Shown: positions 9,740-18,960, counted from the first letter of the stretch. The stretch: 48,932 bases of DNA from Candidatus Omnitrophota bacterium (GCA_040755155.1 JBFMBP010000019.1:1-48932), one strand, 5' to 3'. Notes: a model not told the origin generated them from the sequence alone. Numbers and translations are program-made.

Positions 9740-9767
9740 TCATCATTCATCATTCATCACTCATCAT
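9740..9767. repeat. Heptanucleotide tandem repeat (TCATCAT)4
   Basis: Four head-to-tail copies of TCATCAT, one with a single change (TCATCAC). The array begins four bases beyond the stop codon of thpR on the minus strand. The same unit occurs five times at 20074-20108, in the same position relative to a minus-strand stop codon. Confidence 0.85.
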
Positions 9768-9771
9768 TTAT

Positions 9772-10335
9772 TTAATCTTCCTTCTCCCCCAGTGGGAAGC
9801 GCCCGCGCGGCGTATAGATCGCCCCTTGGGGATCGAGTACGCTCTCCATCAAATAAAACGCGTCGGCTTCCATAACGCCCAAAGAAACGTTTTCATATTT
9901 CCGGTAATCGATGCGTGAAGGACGGCCGGTATTCTTCCCGCGCCCGATTGTCAGATGGGGAGAAAATGGCTTTTTATCGAAAGAGATTTTCGCTTCCTCT
10001 AATGCGGCGCGGATGGCGTTCTCCAAAGATGCTATTATTTCTGATCCCTTCCTAATGCCTACCCATAACACCGATAAAGGGCCTTGTTTGGGAAATTGCC
10101 CGGCGCCGCCCATCTCGAAGGAAAAAGGCCGGAACGAATGGGCGATGGGAAGCAGACTGCGCTCGATGATTTCAACCTGGCTTTCCGCCATTTCGCCCAA
10201 AAATTTCAAAGTAAGATGGCAATTCTGGGGCCGGATCCAGCGGACGCCCGGCGCCTCCGGATCCAATTGTTTTTGAAAACGCCCTATGGCTTCATGAAGA
10301 CTGTCCGTCAAGTTAATAGAAATAAACGCTCTCAT
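9772..10335 (-). CDS. thpR: RNA 2',3'-cyclic phosphodiesterase
   Basis: 187 residues, the normal length of the 2H phosphoesterase ThpR/LigT. Both catalytic HxTx motifs are present: H40-L-T-L43 and H127-L-T-I130, with the usual FLGE after the first and GR after the second. The start MRAFISINL is the standard N-terminus of the family. The enzyme hydrolyses 2',3'-cyclic phosphate ends of RNA to 2'-phosphate and was first described as a 2'-5' RNA ligase. It is divergent from the glycosyltransferase gene and upstream of the DUF4159 gene on the same strand. Confidence 0.93.
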   Translation of the reverse strand: MRAFISINLTDSLHEAIGRFQKQLDPEAPGVRWIRPQNCHLTLKFLGEMAESQVEIIERSLLPIAHSFRPFSFEMGGAGQFPKQGPLSVLWVGIRKGSEIIASLENAIRAALEEAKISFDKKPFSPHLTIGRGKNTGRPSRIDYRKYENVSLGVMEADAFYLMESVLDPQGAIYTPRGRFPLGEKED

Positions 10336-10388
10336 GGCTCCGTTCCTCGATCAATCGTTTTCTCTTCCCCTTTTTAATGCGGGATTCC

Positions 10389-10416
10389 TTGACCTTGTTC
10401 ATGGTCTCTTTAATAT
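10389..10416 (+). promoter_or_regulatory. Candidate sigma70 promoter of the glycosyltransferase gene
   Basis: TTGACC (10389-10394) and TAATAT (10411-10416) are separated by 16 bases and lie about 80 bases before the start codon at 10498, in the divergent region shared with thpR. Confidence 0.45.
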
Positions 10417-10497
10417 GCAAGACAGTAAAGGTTCGTTCATTCGCCGAGACGGCGCCGCGTCTCGCGCGCTTGACATCCTCATTTAGGAAATGGAACC

Positions 10498-12417
10498 ATG
10501 TTTTTTATTTTATGGACGATGACATTTCTTCTTGGCTGCGTGGCGCAGTCGTTCATCCTCGCCCAATATTTCGTTCCCGGCCTCCTGCTCTACGGCTTCG
10601 CGGGAACACTTTCCTATTTGCTGCTCTCCTTTCCTCGCGGAGAGACAAGTTCCATCGGGGAAGAAAACGGCTCCAACGATAAAATCGCCAAAGACCTCGA
10701 TGGCTTGGCTTTCGTTCTCGGATTGATCTCCTTGTTCGTCTGCCTATGGCTTGTCCATTCGGGTTCCAAAACGACTTTCCCGCCCTCGCCGCGCCTCGGT
10801 TACGCACTTCACTTTTGGCTGGGTTTCCTCGTCTTGACTCTCTTTTCCGTCCGGCGCCCGCTTATGGCGGGATTTCGTCTCGAAACGAAACAATCTCTCC
10901 TTCCCCTCGCAGGTTTGCTGCTCTTTTCTCTCTGTCTCGGCGTCTATCGTCTAACCAGCGTCCCCTACACTATCCACGGCGACGAAGGCATGGTGGGCCT
11001 TTATGCCCGCACCATCGTTGCCGGGAATATCGAAACGTTATTCTCCACGTCCTGGTACGCGATTCCGCAGTTCTTCTTTTTCCCTCCCGCCTGCGGCCTC
11101 TATCTCTTTGGAGACAGCCTTTTCGGATTGCGCATGAGCGCCGTCATTATTGGAACACTAAGCGTAATCCCTTTCTATCTTCTAACTCGTTCCTGGTGGG
11201 GCTGGAAACCGGCGTTCTTCGGCGGGTTGCTGTTGATCGGCAACCATTGGTTTTTGCACTTGATGCACAGCGGAGTGAATTACGTTCAGGCTTCCTTCTT
11301 CGCCATGCTTCTGCTATGCCTTAACGTCTTCGCCCATCGCCGCCGCTCGCTGGGACTATACGTTTTGTCGGGATTGGTCATAGGTCTTGCGCTTCAATCT
11401 TACCAAGCCAATCATATTCTCCCTTTCTTATGGCTGGCCACCCAAATTTGGCTTTTCTTTTTGCGCAAGATCCGCTGGCGCTGGTTTGCCATCTCTACCG
11501 CCGCGCCTCTCGTCGTCGCTGCGCTAACCATATCGCCCCTTTGGATTCACGATATCGTCAAAAGCGGCAAAACGGAGATGTTTTCCTCGCGGGCCGAAGG
11601 CGTAGCGGCCTGGACGCCTAGCGGACAAAGACATTTGAACGGCGCCTACCGGACGAACGGCGATTCCACGCAGTTATGGAGAGAGCAATTCTCGCGGGCG
11701 CTGCTCGCCCCCATCTACTATCCCGACACGAGTATGCAATACGGCGGCAAATCGCCGTTTCTTGACCGCATCGCCTCGGTCTTCTTTATATTCGCTTTTT
11801 TTATTATGGCGCGGCGCTTTTACGACGAGCGTTGGAGCCTTCCTTTCGGGTGGATTTTCGGCGTATTGCTCGCGGGCGGCGCATTGACGGTGGATGCGCC
11901 CTTTTATCCCCGGCTTGCGGGCTTGAGCGCGATTCTTTTTCTCCCCATCGCCGGATTGTTCGCATCTGTGATGTCCACAGGAAAGCGGGAAGACGAAACC
12001 CAACCGGCGGCGATTCTCTTCCTTCTGGTTTCGATTCTCCTTGCCAACGGCCTCAATTGGCATCAGTATTTCCACATCTACGCGCAGGACGTAAATTTGC
12101 AGAATATCCATTATCCCCAAACGCGCATGGCCTATTTCATCCTAGAAAAAGGTCCGCAAACGAATTGCTTCGTCTTTTCCGGCGGCAATTGCCAATTCAA
12201 CAGCGGAACCGTCCGCTTCGCCGCCAAGGGATGCCGGGGGCAAGATATGGAGGCGATTCCTCCCGGCTTCGGACCCGGCACTGTCGCCGTAATTGTCGAA
12301 GAGCCGCGCCTTGACCTGCTTCCGGCGATTAAAGAAAAAATGCAGGGCGCCAAGATCGAAGAATTCTTTTCGCCTTTAACCGGCGCTAGATTGTTTACCA
12401 CCCTATACCGAGAGTGA
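10498..12417 (+). CDS. GT39/PMT-like membrane glycosyltransferase
   Basis: 639 residues with about eleven hydrophobic segments. The first large periplasmic loop carries HGDEGMVGLYAR (near residue 165), the acidic pair expected of the GT-C fold PMT/ArnT class, followed by the helices typical of PF13231 (LFGLRMSAVIIGTLSVIPFYLL, seen as two adjacent stretches). Such proteins transfer sugars from polyprenyl-phosphate donors to lipid A, glycans or proteins at the periplasmic face. AGGA lies nine bases before ATG 10498. The last 100 residues are a soluble, Cys-containing tail. It is followed immediately by the methyltransferase gene, so the two are likely cotranscribed. The acceptor is unknown. Confidence 0.82.
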   Translation: MFFILWTMTFLLGCVAQSFILAQYFVPGLLLYGFAGTLSYLLLSFPRGETSSIGEENGSNDKIAKDLDGLAFVLGLISLFVCLWLVHSGSKTTFPPSPRLGYALHFWLGFLVLTLFSVRRPLMAGFRLETKQSLLPLAGLLLFSLCLGVYRLTSVPYTIHGDEGMVGLYARTIVAGNIETLFSTSWYAIPQFFFFPPACGLYLFGDSLFGLRMSAVIIGTLSVIPFYLLTRSWWGWKPAFFGGLLLIGNHWFLHLMHSGVNYVQASFFAMLLLCLNVFAHRRRSLGLYVLSGLVIGLALQSYQANHILPFLWLATQIWLFFLRKIRWRWFAISTAAPLVVAALTISPLWIHDIVKSGKTEMFSSRAEGVAAWTPSGQRHLNGAYRTNGDSTQLWREQFSRALLAPIYYPDTSMQYGGKSPFLDRIASVFFIFAFFIMARRFYDERWSLPFGWIFGVLLAGGALTVDAPFYPRLAGLSAILFLPIAGLFASVMSTGKREDETQPAAILFLLVSILLANGLNWHQYFHIYAQDVNLQNIHYPQTRMAYFILEKGPQTNCFVFSGGNCQFNSGTVRFAAKGCRGQDMEAIPPGFGPGTVAVIVEEPRLDLLPAIKEKMQGAKIEEFFSPLTGARLFTTLYRE

Positions 12418-12422
12418 ACGCT

Positions 12423-13067
12423 ATGCCATCCAACTTTCAGACTTTCTACAAAAACGTTCTCGAACATACCAAGACCACCGGCTCCATCGCTCCCAGTTCG
12501 CGCCATCTCGCCGCCGCCATCACCCGCTTCGTCGAACGGCAAGACGCTCCCATCCTCATCCTAGAAGTGGGGCCGGGAACCGGTCCCTTCACCGATTTCC
12601 TCGTCAAAAAACTGCGCGAAGGCGATCTCCTCGAATTATGCGAAATGAACGGCTCCTTCGTGGAGCATCTCCAACGGCGTTTGGAGGAAGAACCGGATTG
12701 GCGCGCCCATAAAGAACAAGTAACGATCCACCATAAACCCGTTCAAGAACTAGAAGAGAAAAATCCCTTCGACTTTATCGTATCCGGCTTGCCCTTCAAT
12801 AATTTCGAGCCAGACTTGGTGCGCAGCATCCTATCGTCGTATTCGCGCCTATTGAAACCGGAAGGGGTACTGACGTTCTTCGAATACGCGGGGGTGCGCT
12901 CCATGAAAAAACTAGTCGCGGGAAATCAGGAAAGAATGCGAGTAAACGCCGTGGAAGCGGTTTTGCGGGAATTTTTAACAAAATACGAAAAAGAACAAAT
13001 CTTCGTCGCCTTGAATCTTCCCCCTTCCGTAGTTCACGTCTGTCGCATCCGCGAACCGTTCAAATAA
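12423..13067 (+). CDS. SAM-dependent methyltransferase, PmtA-like (phospholipid N-methyltransferase family)
   Basis: About 214 residues. The N-terminal KTTGSIAPSSRHLA and the SAM-binding LEVGPGTGPFTDFL match the COG3963 PmtA-like group, related to RNA adenine dimethylases; the motif IV region reads FDFIVSGLPFNNF. Members of this group methylate phosphatidylethanolamine toward phosphatidylcholine, but several are uncharacterised. ATG 12423 is chosen because GAGAG lies at normal distance; a GTG at 12414 that overlaps the preceding stop codon is an alternative. The 3' end overlaps by eight bases with the convergent HD-GYP gene. Confidence 0.75.
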   Translation: MPSNFQTFYKNVLEHTKTTGSIAPSSRHLAAAITRFVERQDAPILILEVGPGTGPFTDFLVKKLREGDLLELCEMNGSFVEHLQRRLEEEPDWRAHKEQVTIHHKPVQELEEKNPFDFIVSGLPFNNFEPDLVRSILSSYSRLLKPEGVLTFFEYAGVRSMKKLVAGNQERMRVNAVEAVLREFLTKYEKEQIFVALNLPPSVVHVCRIREPFK

Positions 13068-15084
13068 AAAAATCATCTTCTTTGACGGGATTGCGAATCG
13101 ATTGCTCCAGACCGTTGACGACGTCCCGGTCGAAGGCGCGGCCCGCCAAACGGGCGACGATGCGAAGCGCCCGTTCCTGCAAGTCGCGCTCGGAGGCGCT
13201 TTCCCGATTCCAACGATGCAGCAGCGCGGCGAAGGTATACGCCGCCGCAATGATCCGCGATCCCAAAGGAATCTGGTTTCCCTTCAATCCATCGGGATAC
13301 CCCTTGCCGTTCCACGCCTCGTTGACGTGATAAACGATCTGTCCCACATCCTTTGGCAAACCCAAACTCTGGACGAAGCGCAGGCTCAACTGCGGACCTT
13401 TCATCCGCTGTTCGTCGAGAGTCATTTCCGTCTGGAAAGCGCGCAGCATTCCCGTATCGTGCAGCAGCGCGGCGTAAGTGATATGGCGCTTCTCCCGCTC
13501 GTTGAGATGCAATTCCCGCGCGATGCGATGCGCCCAATGGCAGGTGATCGCCGTTACGCCCGGCCGGGAAGGATCGTGCGTTTCGATCAAGTTGGCCATG
13601 CTGCGCAGCGCCTTCACCGTGATGGTCCGTTCGCCCTCATGGATGCGCGCGTTGCGCAGGGCGATGACGGCCTGCTCGGCGAAGGTAACCAATATCTCCC
13701 GGTCGCCCGGCGTAAAATCTGAATCCTTGTCCGCGACGGTGATGACGCCCTCGATGTCGTTGTCGAAAAGAGCGGCGGACATGTAGCATTCGGAAGGATA
13801 AGCGTCTCCCGAATCCTTCCACGGAGGCTTGGCCCCGCCGTGCGGATGGTAAATGACGGGATTAAAATTCTCAGCCACCCACCCCGGCAAACCTTCGCCC
13901 ATTCTTAATGGTTTTTGGCCAATTTCGTTTTTTTCCAATCCCAGCGCCACTTCAGGAACGATTTGCTGTTTGGCGATGTTCGCCAGCATAATGGAACATT
14001 TCTTGGTTTTGAGCAGCTGCCGCGTCAACTGGCCGATCTTGGGCAGCAATTCTTTGAAGGTTATGCTGGAGGAGGAAATCAAGCGGTGAACCACATGGAT
14101 GGTGGAGAGCGCCCTCCGGCGTTGGTTCATCCTCTCTTGCGTCAAAGCGTTATCCAACGCCGCCGCGCCGCCCGTCGAAAGCAGGCGGATCAAAAACTGC
14201 TTCGTATCCGAAACGCCCTCCGCCCAATCCGTAAATGTAAGAAAAAGGCCGATTAGATAGCGATTGCGAAAAAAGGGAATGGCGAGACAGGCGCTATTTT
14301 CTTCCGTTAAAACAACGCCCTCCTGCTCTATCGATCTTTTGAACCACAATCGCAATGGATCGCTCTCCGACAGCGGCTGCAGCAGAGAAGACGATGGAGA
14401 GGGCATGTGTTCGATATATTCGTAACGCGTAACGTCCAGATTGCGGCTTTTCAACAACGATTGCGGATAGTTCCGGACGCAGGCGGGATAAAATTCTCCA
14501 TCTTCATCGACCAGAAGAATCAAGCCGGAGTCCAGACAAAGAGCCGTGAGCAATTCGTCCATAATCCGCTTGAGCAAATCGCCCAGGTCGATCACGGCGA
14601 TGGTCTCCGACCATATGGTATGCACCAATTCCAGATCGTCGTGATCCTCCAGCGTAACCGCTAGGGATGATAGATAGCCCTCGATGATTTTCAGCAACGA
14701 ATCCAAAAACGTCCGCCGCGAACTCTCGACATGGCAAACGCCGACGCCTCCCAGATATTGGCCCCGGTATTTGAAAAAGGAAAAACCCTGCAAATACCCG
14801 TCGCAACAGGGCCCGCTGCAGCGGCGGCAAGAGGAAACCGATCTTTTTTCGTATTGTTCTTTACACCAAAGGCGTTTTTCGTCCCTCCGCGCTTCGTCGT
14901 CCGCCGATACCGGGCAATACGGCCCCCGCCCATCGCCGGGAAAAGGATAACGGACGAAATTCTCGTCCGCGATCCACCAATGCGCTTCCGGCAAGATCGT
15001 CGCCAGTCCTTCATGCAAGGCGGAGATATAGGGATTCTGCGCGAAATCGCGAAACGATATCCGGACTATTGGCGATTCAACCAT
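13060..15084 (-). CDS. GAF-domain protein with C-terminal degenerate HD-GYP domain
   Basis: About 674 residues, cytoplasmic. Residues 50-130 hold a Cys-rich segment (CRRCSGPCC plus two more Cys) that resembles PocR-type sensory domains. Two GAF-like domains follow (about 160-330 and 340-490; LPGWVAENFNPVIYHP in the second). The C-terminus is HD-GYP-like: ALLHDTGM keeps the HD pair and NGKGYPDGLKG keeps GYP, but the usual HDIGK lysine is Met, HHE is YHV, and the last metal-ligand Asp is Tyr (AAAYTF), so c-di-GMP phosphodiesterase activity is doubtful. ATG 15084 overlaps the end of glnD; TTG 15096 is an alternative start. Translational coupling with glnD suggests a shared signalling role. Confidence 0.8.
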   Translation of the reverse strand: MVESPIVRISFRDFAQNPYISALHEGLATILPEAHWWIADENFVRYPFPGDGRGPYCPVSADDEARRDEKRLWCKEQYEKRSVSSCRRCSGPCCDGYLQGFSFFKYRGQYLGGVGVCHVESSRRTFLDSLLKIIEGYLSSLAVTLEDHDDLELVHTIWSETIAVIDLGDLLKRIMDELLTALCLDSGLILLVDEDGEFYPACVRNYPQSLLKSRNLDVTRYEYIEHMPSPSSSLLQPLSESDPLRLWFKRSIEQEGVVLTEENSACLAIPFFRNRYLIGLFLTFTDWAEGVSDTKQFLIRLLSTGGAAALDNALTQERMNQRRRALSTIHVVHRLISSSSITFKELLPKIGQLTRQLLKTKKCSIMLANIAKQQIVPEVALGLEKNEIGQKPLRMGEGLPGWVAENFNPVIYHPHGGAKPPWKDSGDAYPSECYMSAALFDNDIEGVITVADKDSDFTPGDREILVTFAEQAVIALRNARIHEGERTITVKALRSMANLIETHDPSRPGVTAITCHWAHRIARELHLNEREKRHITYAALLHDTGMLRAFQTEMTLDEQRMKGPQLSLRFVQSLGLPKDVGQIVYHVNEAWNGKGYPDGLKGNQIPLGSRIIAAAYTFAALLHRWNRESASERDLQERALRIVARLAGRAFDRDVVNGLEQSIRNPVKEDDFFI

Positions 15085-17731
15085 GATTTTCGTCAAGTTC
15101 CAGAACGGCGTCGATCGAGGTTTTTAGCTCCGAAAGCGCTTGTTCGTCCTGAATTTTTTCTCCGGCGGCGTCCGCAATGTAAAACACGTCCGTCACCCGG
15201 TTTCCTTCCGTTATGATGCGCGCGAAATAAATATTCATTTTCATCTCCGAAAGGATGGAAGTCAAATCCTGCAATAATCCTCTTCGGTCCGCGCAGCGTA
15301 TCTCTAGAATATTATATTTCGCCGAAATGTCATTGAATATTTTTACTCTCTTTTCGAAACTCGAACGGCCCAATTGGGATTGGCCGGGAGACTTGGGAAT
15401 CCGGGGCAATTTCCCTTCCAACGTCAAAATTTTATGCAACCGTTCCTGCAAGAGCAATTGCCGGGATTTGTCGATCCGCTTCTCGCCCAAGGTTTCCCGT
15501 ATGACGATGTTGTTGGCGACGATTCCGTCCGACCGCGTGTTCAGCCGCGCCTCTTCGATCGAAAAATTCTCCAGCATCACCGCCGTGCAAATCCGGTTGA
15601 ATAAGCCGACTTTATCCTTTGTGACGAGCACAATCTCCAAACAGGATGGATCGATATGGGGATATATGTCGATCACCGCTTTTCCCGCCTCATGCCGCTG
15701 CAAGGCTTTCAGATGCTGGCGGATATTGTCGATCGACTGGTTCAACAAATAACTGGGTGGAAGATAATCCAAATGTTCCTGAATCAGGCGGTGATCGTAC
15801 TCTGGCGTCAACTTCGCGATGATCTTCTCTTTTTGCGTAAGAATATGATCCCCAAGTACTTTTTCATCCGGCGAATCGCTGACGAACAATTCCCGCGCCG
15901 CCAGATACAATTGCCATAAGAGGTTATTCTTCCATTCCGTCATAGATTCGGGCGAGACGGAGCGCATATCGACGTAAGTCAAAAGATACATCATATCCAG
16001 ATCGTCGATGCTCTCGAACGCGTCGGAAAAATCGCCCGCCGTTTGCGAATCCGACAAATCCCGCCGCTGCGCCGTCTGGCTCATCAACAAATGGTGCGCG
16101 ATGAGAAAAACCAGTTGTTTGCGCTTTCGTTCCGGCAGCCTCATGCGGCGGGCGATATCGTCCGCCAAACGCGCTCCGATGAGAGAATGGTCGCCGTTCC
16201 GTCCCTTGCCGATGTCATGGCAGAGAACCGCCAGCCGCAACGCGTCCTTATCCTTGCAATCCCGCCATAATAGAGACCTCTCCGCCGCGTATTTCATTGT
16301 ATCTTCGAAAAGATGCTCCAAATGATACAAGCATAAGAAGGAATGCTCGTCGACCGTATATCGATGGACGAGATCGTAGCGGACCAGATTGGCGATGCCG
16401 CGCCATTCGGGAAAGAGACATTCCCATAGTCCGGTTTTTCTCATCTCCTGGATGGCGTTTTCGACGCTGAAAGGGAGAGAAAAAAACTTTCGCAGCAAGG
16501 CGGCGCTGTCTTTATCGTGAAGAAAGGCTTGATCGACCAGTTCAAGGTTGTCGCGAACCGCCGTCGCCGCCTCTTCCGAAAGAATGGTCTTCTGTTCGGC
16601 GGCGTGGATGAACGCCGTAATGAGCCGTTGGGGATTATGTTCGAAAAAATGCAGATCCGGCGGGATGTGAATCCGATTGTCGCGCATAAAAAAGCCCTCC
16701 GCCAATGGCTTGCGGGCTTTGATGCGGAAATGGGAAAAAAACGGCGCGGGAGAACATTTGTTGATCATATGTTTGGCGAAATTGGAGAGCGTCGTCGCAT
16801 GTTGAAAATAATCCCGCATCATCTCCTCTTCCGCCAAACGTCCTCGCCGGTCCTGATAGCCCAGGCGCAGCGACGTCTCGTGTTGCAGGGGCATAGCGAG
16901 CACGTCCTGCTCCTTCTTCGTCGTGAAATGAAGATCGTTTCGAAGACGCCAAAGAAAAGTAATGGCGTCTCGCACCCGGCTCATTCTCTGATCGTCAATC
17001 AGATGGCTCCTCATCAGATGAACCAGATTCATCGTCTGGCATTTGTTGAGCGAGCCGAGCCATAGGCCGAAATGATAATCCCGCAAACCGCCCAGGCTCT
17101 CCTTGATGTTGGGCTCGGTTATATTGATCGTCTGGCCGAAACGATTGATCCTCTCCTCCCTTTCCGCGATTTTCCGCCGGATATGCTCCTTGCGTCCCCG
17201 GCGCAAGGAATGCCAAAGATCGGTTTTGAACTTCTCGAACAAACGCCAATCCCCGGCCAGAAAGCGGCTCTCCCACATGGCCGTTTGGCTATGCGGGTCC
17301 ACGGCGGGATCGATGGCTTCGCGGCAGCTGCGGCACGTATGGCCGACTTTAAATCCCATATCGTACAACGTGCGGTAAAATTCTTTGATTAATTCCTGTT
17401 CCTTTCCATCCAACGACTTGGAATAAAGAAACAGCAAATCGATGTCCGATTGAGGATGCAACTCTCTCCGCCCATAACCTCCCTGAGCTAAAAGGAGAAT
17501 ATGGCCGGGTAAATCGTCCATATTCAATCGTTTCTGAGCGAGATCGAGAATGAGGCGAATAATAAGTGAATCGGTGGCGTCGGTTATCTCGCGGACGACT
17601 TCCCGCGGATTTTCGTCCGTTTCATGCAAATGCCGTATCGCCAGCATATCGTTCTTATAATGGGCGAAAATTCGCGAGATATCGGAATCGAGAGTAGGCG
17701 CAGGAGCCATAGCGGGATAGTATACAGCCAT
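15077..17731 (-). CDS. glnD: [Protein-PII] uridylyltransferase/uridylyl-removing enzyme
   Basis: 884 residues, the usual GlnD length. Order: nucleotidyltransferase domain with GGYGRRELHPQSDIDLL (residues 84-100), the GlnD middle domain, an HD domain (LAVLCHDIGKGRNGDHS, near residue 505), and two C-terminal ACT domains (VTKDKVGLFNRICTAV and CADRRGLLQDLTSILSEM). The protein modifies and demodifies PII according to glutamine level; ACT domains bind glutamine. PII (glnB/glnK) and glutamine synthetase are not in the window. The start at ATG 17731 lacks a clear ribosome site, and ATG 17710 is a possible alternative. The downstream GAF/HD-GYP gene overlaps its last codons. Confidence 0.93.
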   Translation of the reverse strand: MAVYYPAMAPAPTLDSDISRIFAHYKNDMLAIRHLHETDENPREVVREITDATDSLIIRLILDLAQKRLNMDDLPGHILLLAQGGYGRRELHPQSDIDLLFLYSKSLDGKEQELIKEFYRTLYDMGFKVGHTCRSCREAIDPAVDPHSQTAMWESRFLAGDWRLFEKFKTDLWHSLRRGRKEHIRRKIAEREERINRFGQTINITEPNIKESLGGLRDYHFGLWLGSLNKCQTMNLVHLMRSHLIDDQRMSRVRDAITFLWRLRNDLHFTTKKEQDVLAMPLQHETSLRLGYQDRRGRLAEEEMMRDYFQHATTLSNFAKHMINKCSPAPFFSHFRIKARKPLAEGFFMRDNRIHIPPDLHFFEHNPQRLITAFIHAAEQKTILSEEAATAVRDNLELVDQAFLHDKDSAALLRKFFSLPFSVENAIQEMRKTGLWECLFPEWRGIANLVRYDLVHRYTVDEHSFLCLYHLEHLFEDTMKYAAERSLLWRDCKDKDALRLAVLCHDIGKGRNGDHSLIGARLADDIARRMRLPERKRKQLVFLIAHHLLMSQTAQRRDLSDSQTAGDFSDAFESIDDLDMMYLLTYVDMRSVSPESMTEWKNNLLWQLYLAARELFVSDSPDEKVLGDHILTQKEKIIAKLTPEYDHRLIQEHLDYLPPSYLLNQSIDNIRQHLKALQRHEAGKAVIDIYPHIDPSCLEIVLVTKDKVGLFNRICTAVMLENFSIEEARLNTRSDGIVANNIVIRETLGEKRIDKSRQLLLQERLHKILTLEGKLPRIPKSPGQSQLGRSSFEKRVKIFNDISAKYNILEIRCADRRGLLQDLTSILSEMKMNIYFARIITEGNRVTDVFYIADAAGEKIQDEQALSELKTSIDAVLELDENHG

Positions 17732-18086
17732 TTGATTTTACTTAACTTAATATTGACCAGAAGCGTAGGGGGCGCCGAGCGAAGTCTATTCGTTCTATAC
17801 CCTGAAAACGCGCTTGCGCTCGTTAATAATGATAATTCTCGATGCTTCGACCACCAAGGCTTCGAATACCAAGATGGTTGCATCGAATGACCACGCATTC
17901 CCTATGAATCGAATACATCCTATGAGCCGCCGAATCGGCGGTCAAGGTTATTTACGGCCAAAGATATTGCTCAATAATCCTAAAAACAAGAGACGGCGAA
18001 AGGAGAGAACGATTGCCTGCGTTAAAAATCGCTCTCTACTTCCGCCGTCTCCTAGGATTTTCCATTAGACGGTAAGCGCCGTTAAC
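17732..18086. other. Intergenic region between glnD and the cytochrome gene
   Basis: No gene seen. It contains a small perfect hairpin (CCGCCGAATCGGCGG near 17930) and a long inverted repeat at 17989-18053 listed separately as a terminator. A fragment near 17768 (TAGGGGGCGCCGAGCGAAG) resembles degenerate sequences at 9702 and 19965. Confidence 0.55.
17989..18053 (-). terminator. Long-stem terminator of the cytochrome c gene
   Basis: An inverted repeat of about 27 bases per arm with few mismatches: AGAGACGGCG near 17989 pairs with CGCCGTCTC near 18043, continued inward by GGAGAG/CTCTC and CGATT/AATCG. On the minus strand it is followed by TTGTTTTTAG, and it lies 34 bases after the cytochrome stop codon. 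Confidence 0.7.
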
Positions 18087-18662
18087 TTATTTTTCTTCGC
18101 CCTCTTTTTTGACTTTATGAGCAATGATCTTAACCGCTTGTTCGAAATCGAAACCGACTTTCTTTCCGTCCTTCGTCGTGTATTTATCGTCTTTCCAGTT
18201 CGGATTGCCTTCTTTGACATGGCACTTCAAGCAAGTTTTTTCCTCTGGTTCCCATTCATGCTTTACGACGGCGTCTTTTTTGGATTTTATGTGTTTTTCG
18301 CCCGGTCCATGGCACATTTCGCATTGAACGTTGGCCATTTTGAGGGAGGTTTCGTCGTTTTCCACGAATTTTGCGAATCCACCCGGTTCGCCGAATGCCG
18401 TCGTATGGCATTTCAAGCAAACGGGATTACTGCGCTCGTCGCCTTTCAGCAACGAAAAAGCCTCGGCGTGCTTCGATTTCGACCAATCGTCAAAATAGAG
18501 GCCGCTGGATTTTTTGTTGTGGCACATCTTGCATTTGGTTGCGCCGACAAAAGCAATTTTTTCCTTATCTCCGGCTTTTTCCTCCCCTAAAATCGTTAGT
18601 GCGGGCAGAATGATAAACGCCAGAAGTCCAAAGAGAAGCGCGAGTTTGATGATACTTTTCAT
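18087..18662 (-). CDS. Tetraheme cytochrome c family protein (c554-like)
   Basis: 191 residues with a signal peptide (hydrophobic core LALLFGLLAFIILPALTIL). Four CxxCH heme-binding motifs are present: C44-H48, C82-H86, C114-H118 and C144-H148. Spacing and GxxKCxxCH opening resemble the cytochrome c554/multiheme family (PF13435), periplasmic electron carriers. GGAGGAT precedes ATG 18662. Only lysine-rich sequence follows the last heme. No reductase, oxidase or heme-attachment gene lies nearby, so the redox partner is unknown. It appears to be a single-gene unit closed by the terminator at 17989-18053. Confidence 0.88.
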   Translation of the reverse strand: MKSIIKLALLFGLLAFIILPALTILGEEKAGDKEKIAFVGATKCKMCHNKKSSGLYFDDWSKSKHAEAFSLLKGDERSNPVCLKCHTTAFGEPGGFAKFVENDETSLKMANVQCEMCHGPGEKHIKSKKDAVVKHEWEPEEKTCLKCHVKEGNPNWKDDKYTTKDGKKVGFDFEQAVKIIAHKVKKEGEEK

Positions 18663-18960
18663 CGATATGGATCCTCCACAGCAAAAAATTTTAGCTATAA
18701 ATTAGCTATATTCCCATTCAACGATATATTAAAGCCGCGGGAACGCCGAATGACAAGACGGATAAAATCGCCCTATCGGACTTTTCACTATCGCAGGAGG
18801 CTCTTGCAAAATTAATAAAATCCGCTTTTAATTCTCCCCCAAGTTTGGGGGGAGTTAGAGGGGGGTTGATTTTATTAGACTTAAGACAACCCCCTCCCAA
18901 CCTCCCCCAGGCTTGGGGGAGGAATTATAGAGTTTTGCAAGAGGCTCGCAGGATCGAAAA
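18663..18960. other. Intergenic region dominated by one inverted-repeat element
   Basis: Apart from the cytochrome upstream region, nearly all of it is the palindromic element at 18797-18947. No gene seen. Confidence 0.6.
18797..18947. repeat. Palindromic intergenic element, MITE-like
   Basis: Two arms of about 65-70 bases in inverted orientation. The left arm starts GAGGCTCTTGCAAAA and the right arm ends TTTTGCAAGAGGCTC. Inside, each arm has a purine/pyrimidine hairpin (TCCCCCAAGTTTGGGGGGA on the left, CCTCCCCCAGGCTTGGGGGAGG on the right side seen as CTCCCCCA...TGGGGGAG). A related core occurs in the element at 35523-35696. Such elements are widespread in intergenic DNA and are usually non-autonomous. 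Confidence 0.75.

Noticed and set aside
10377-10682. Short plus-strand frame overlapping the start of the glycosyltransferase gene
   Set aside because: No ribosome site or family features; the downstream frame starting at 10498 has both.
17732-18086. Search for tRNA or small RNA gene
   Set aside because: The hairpins do not form a cloverleaf and the largest one is a terminator in the right place for the cytochrome gene.
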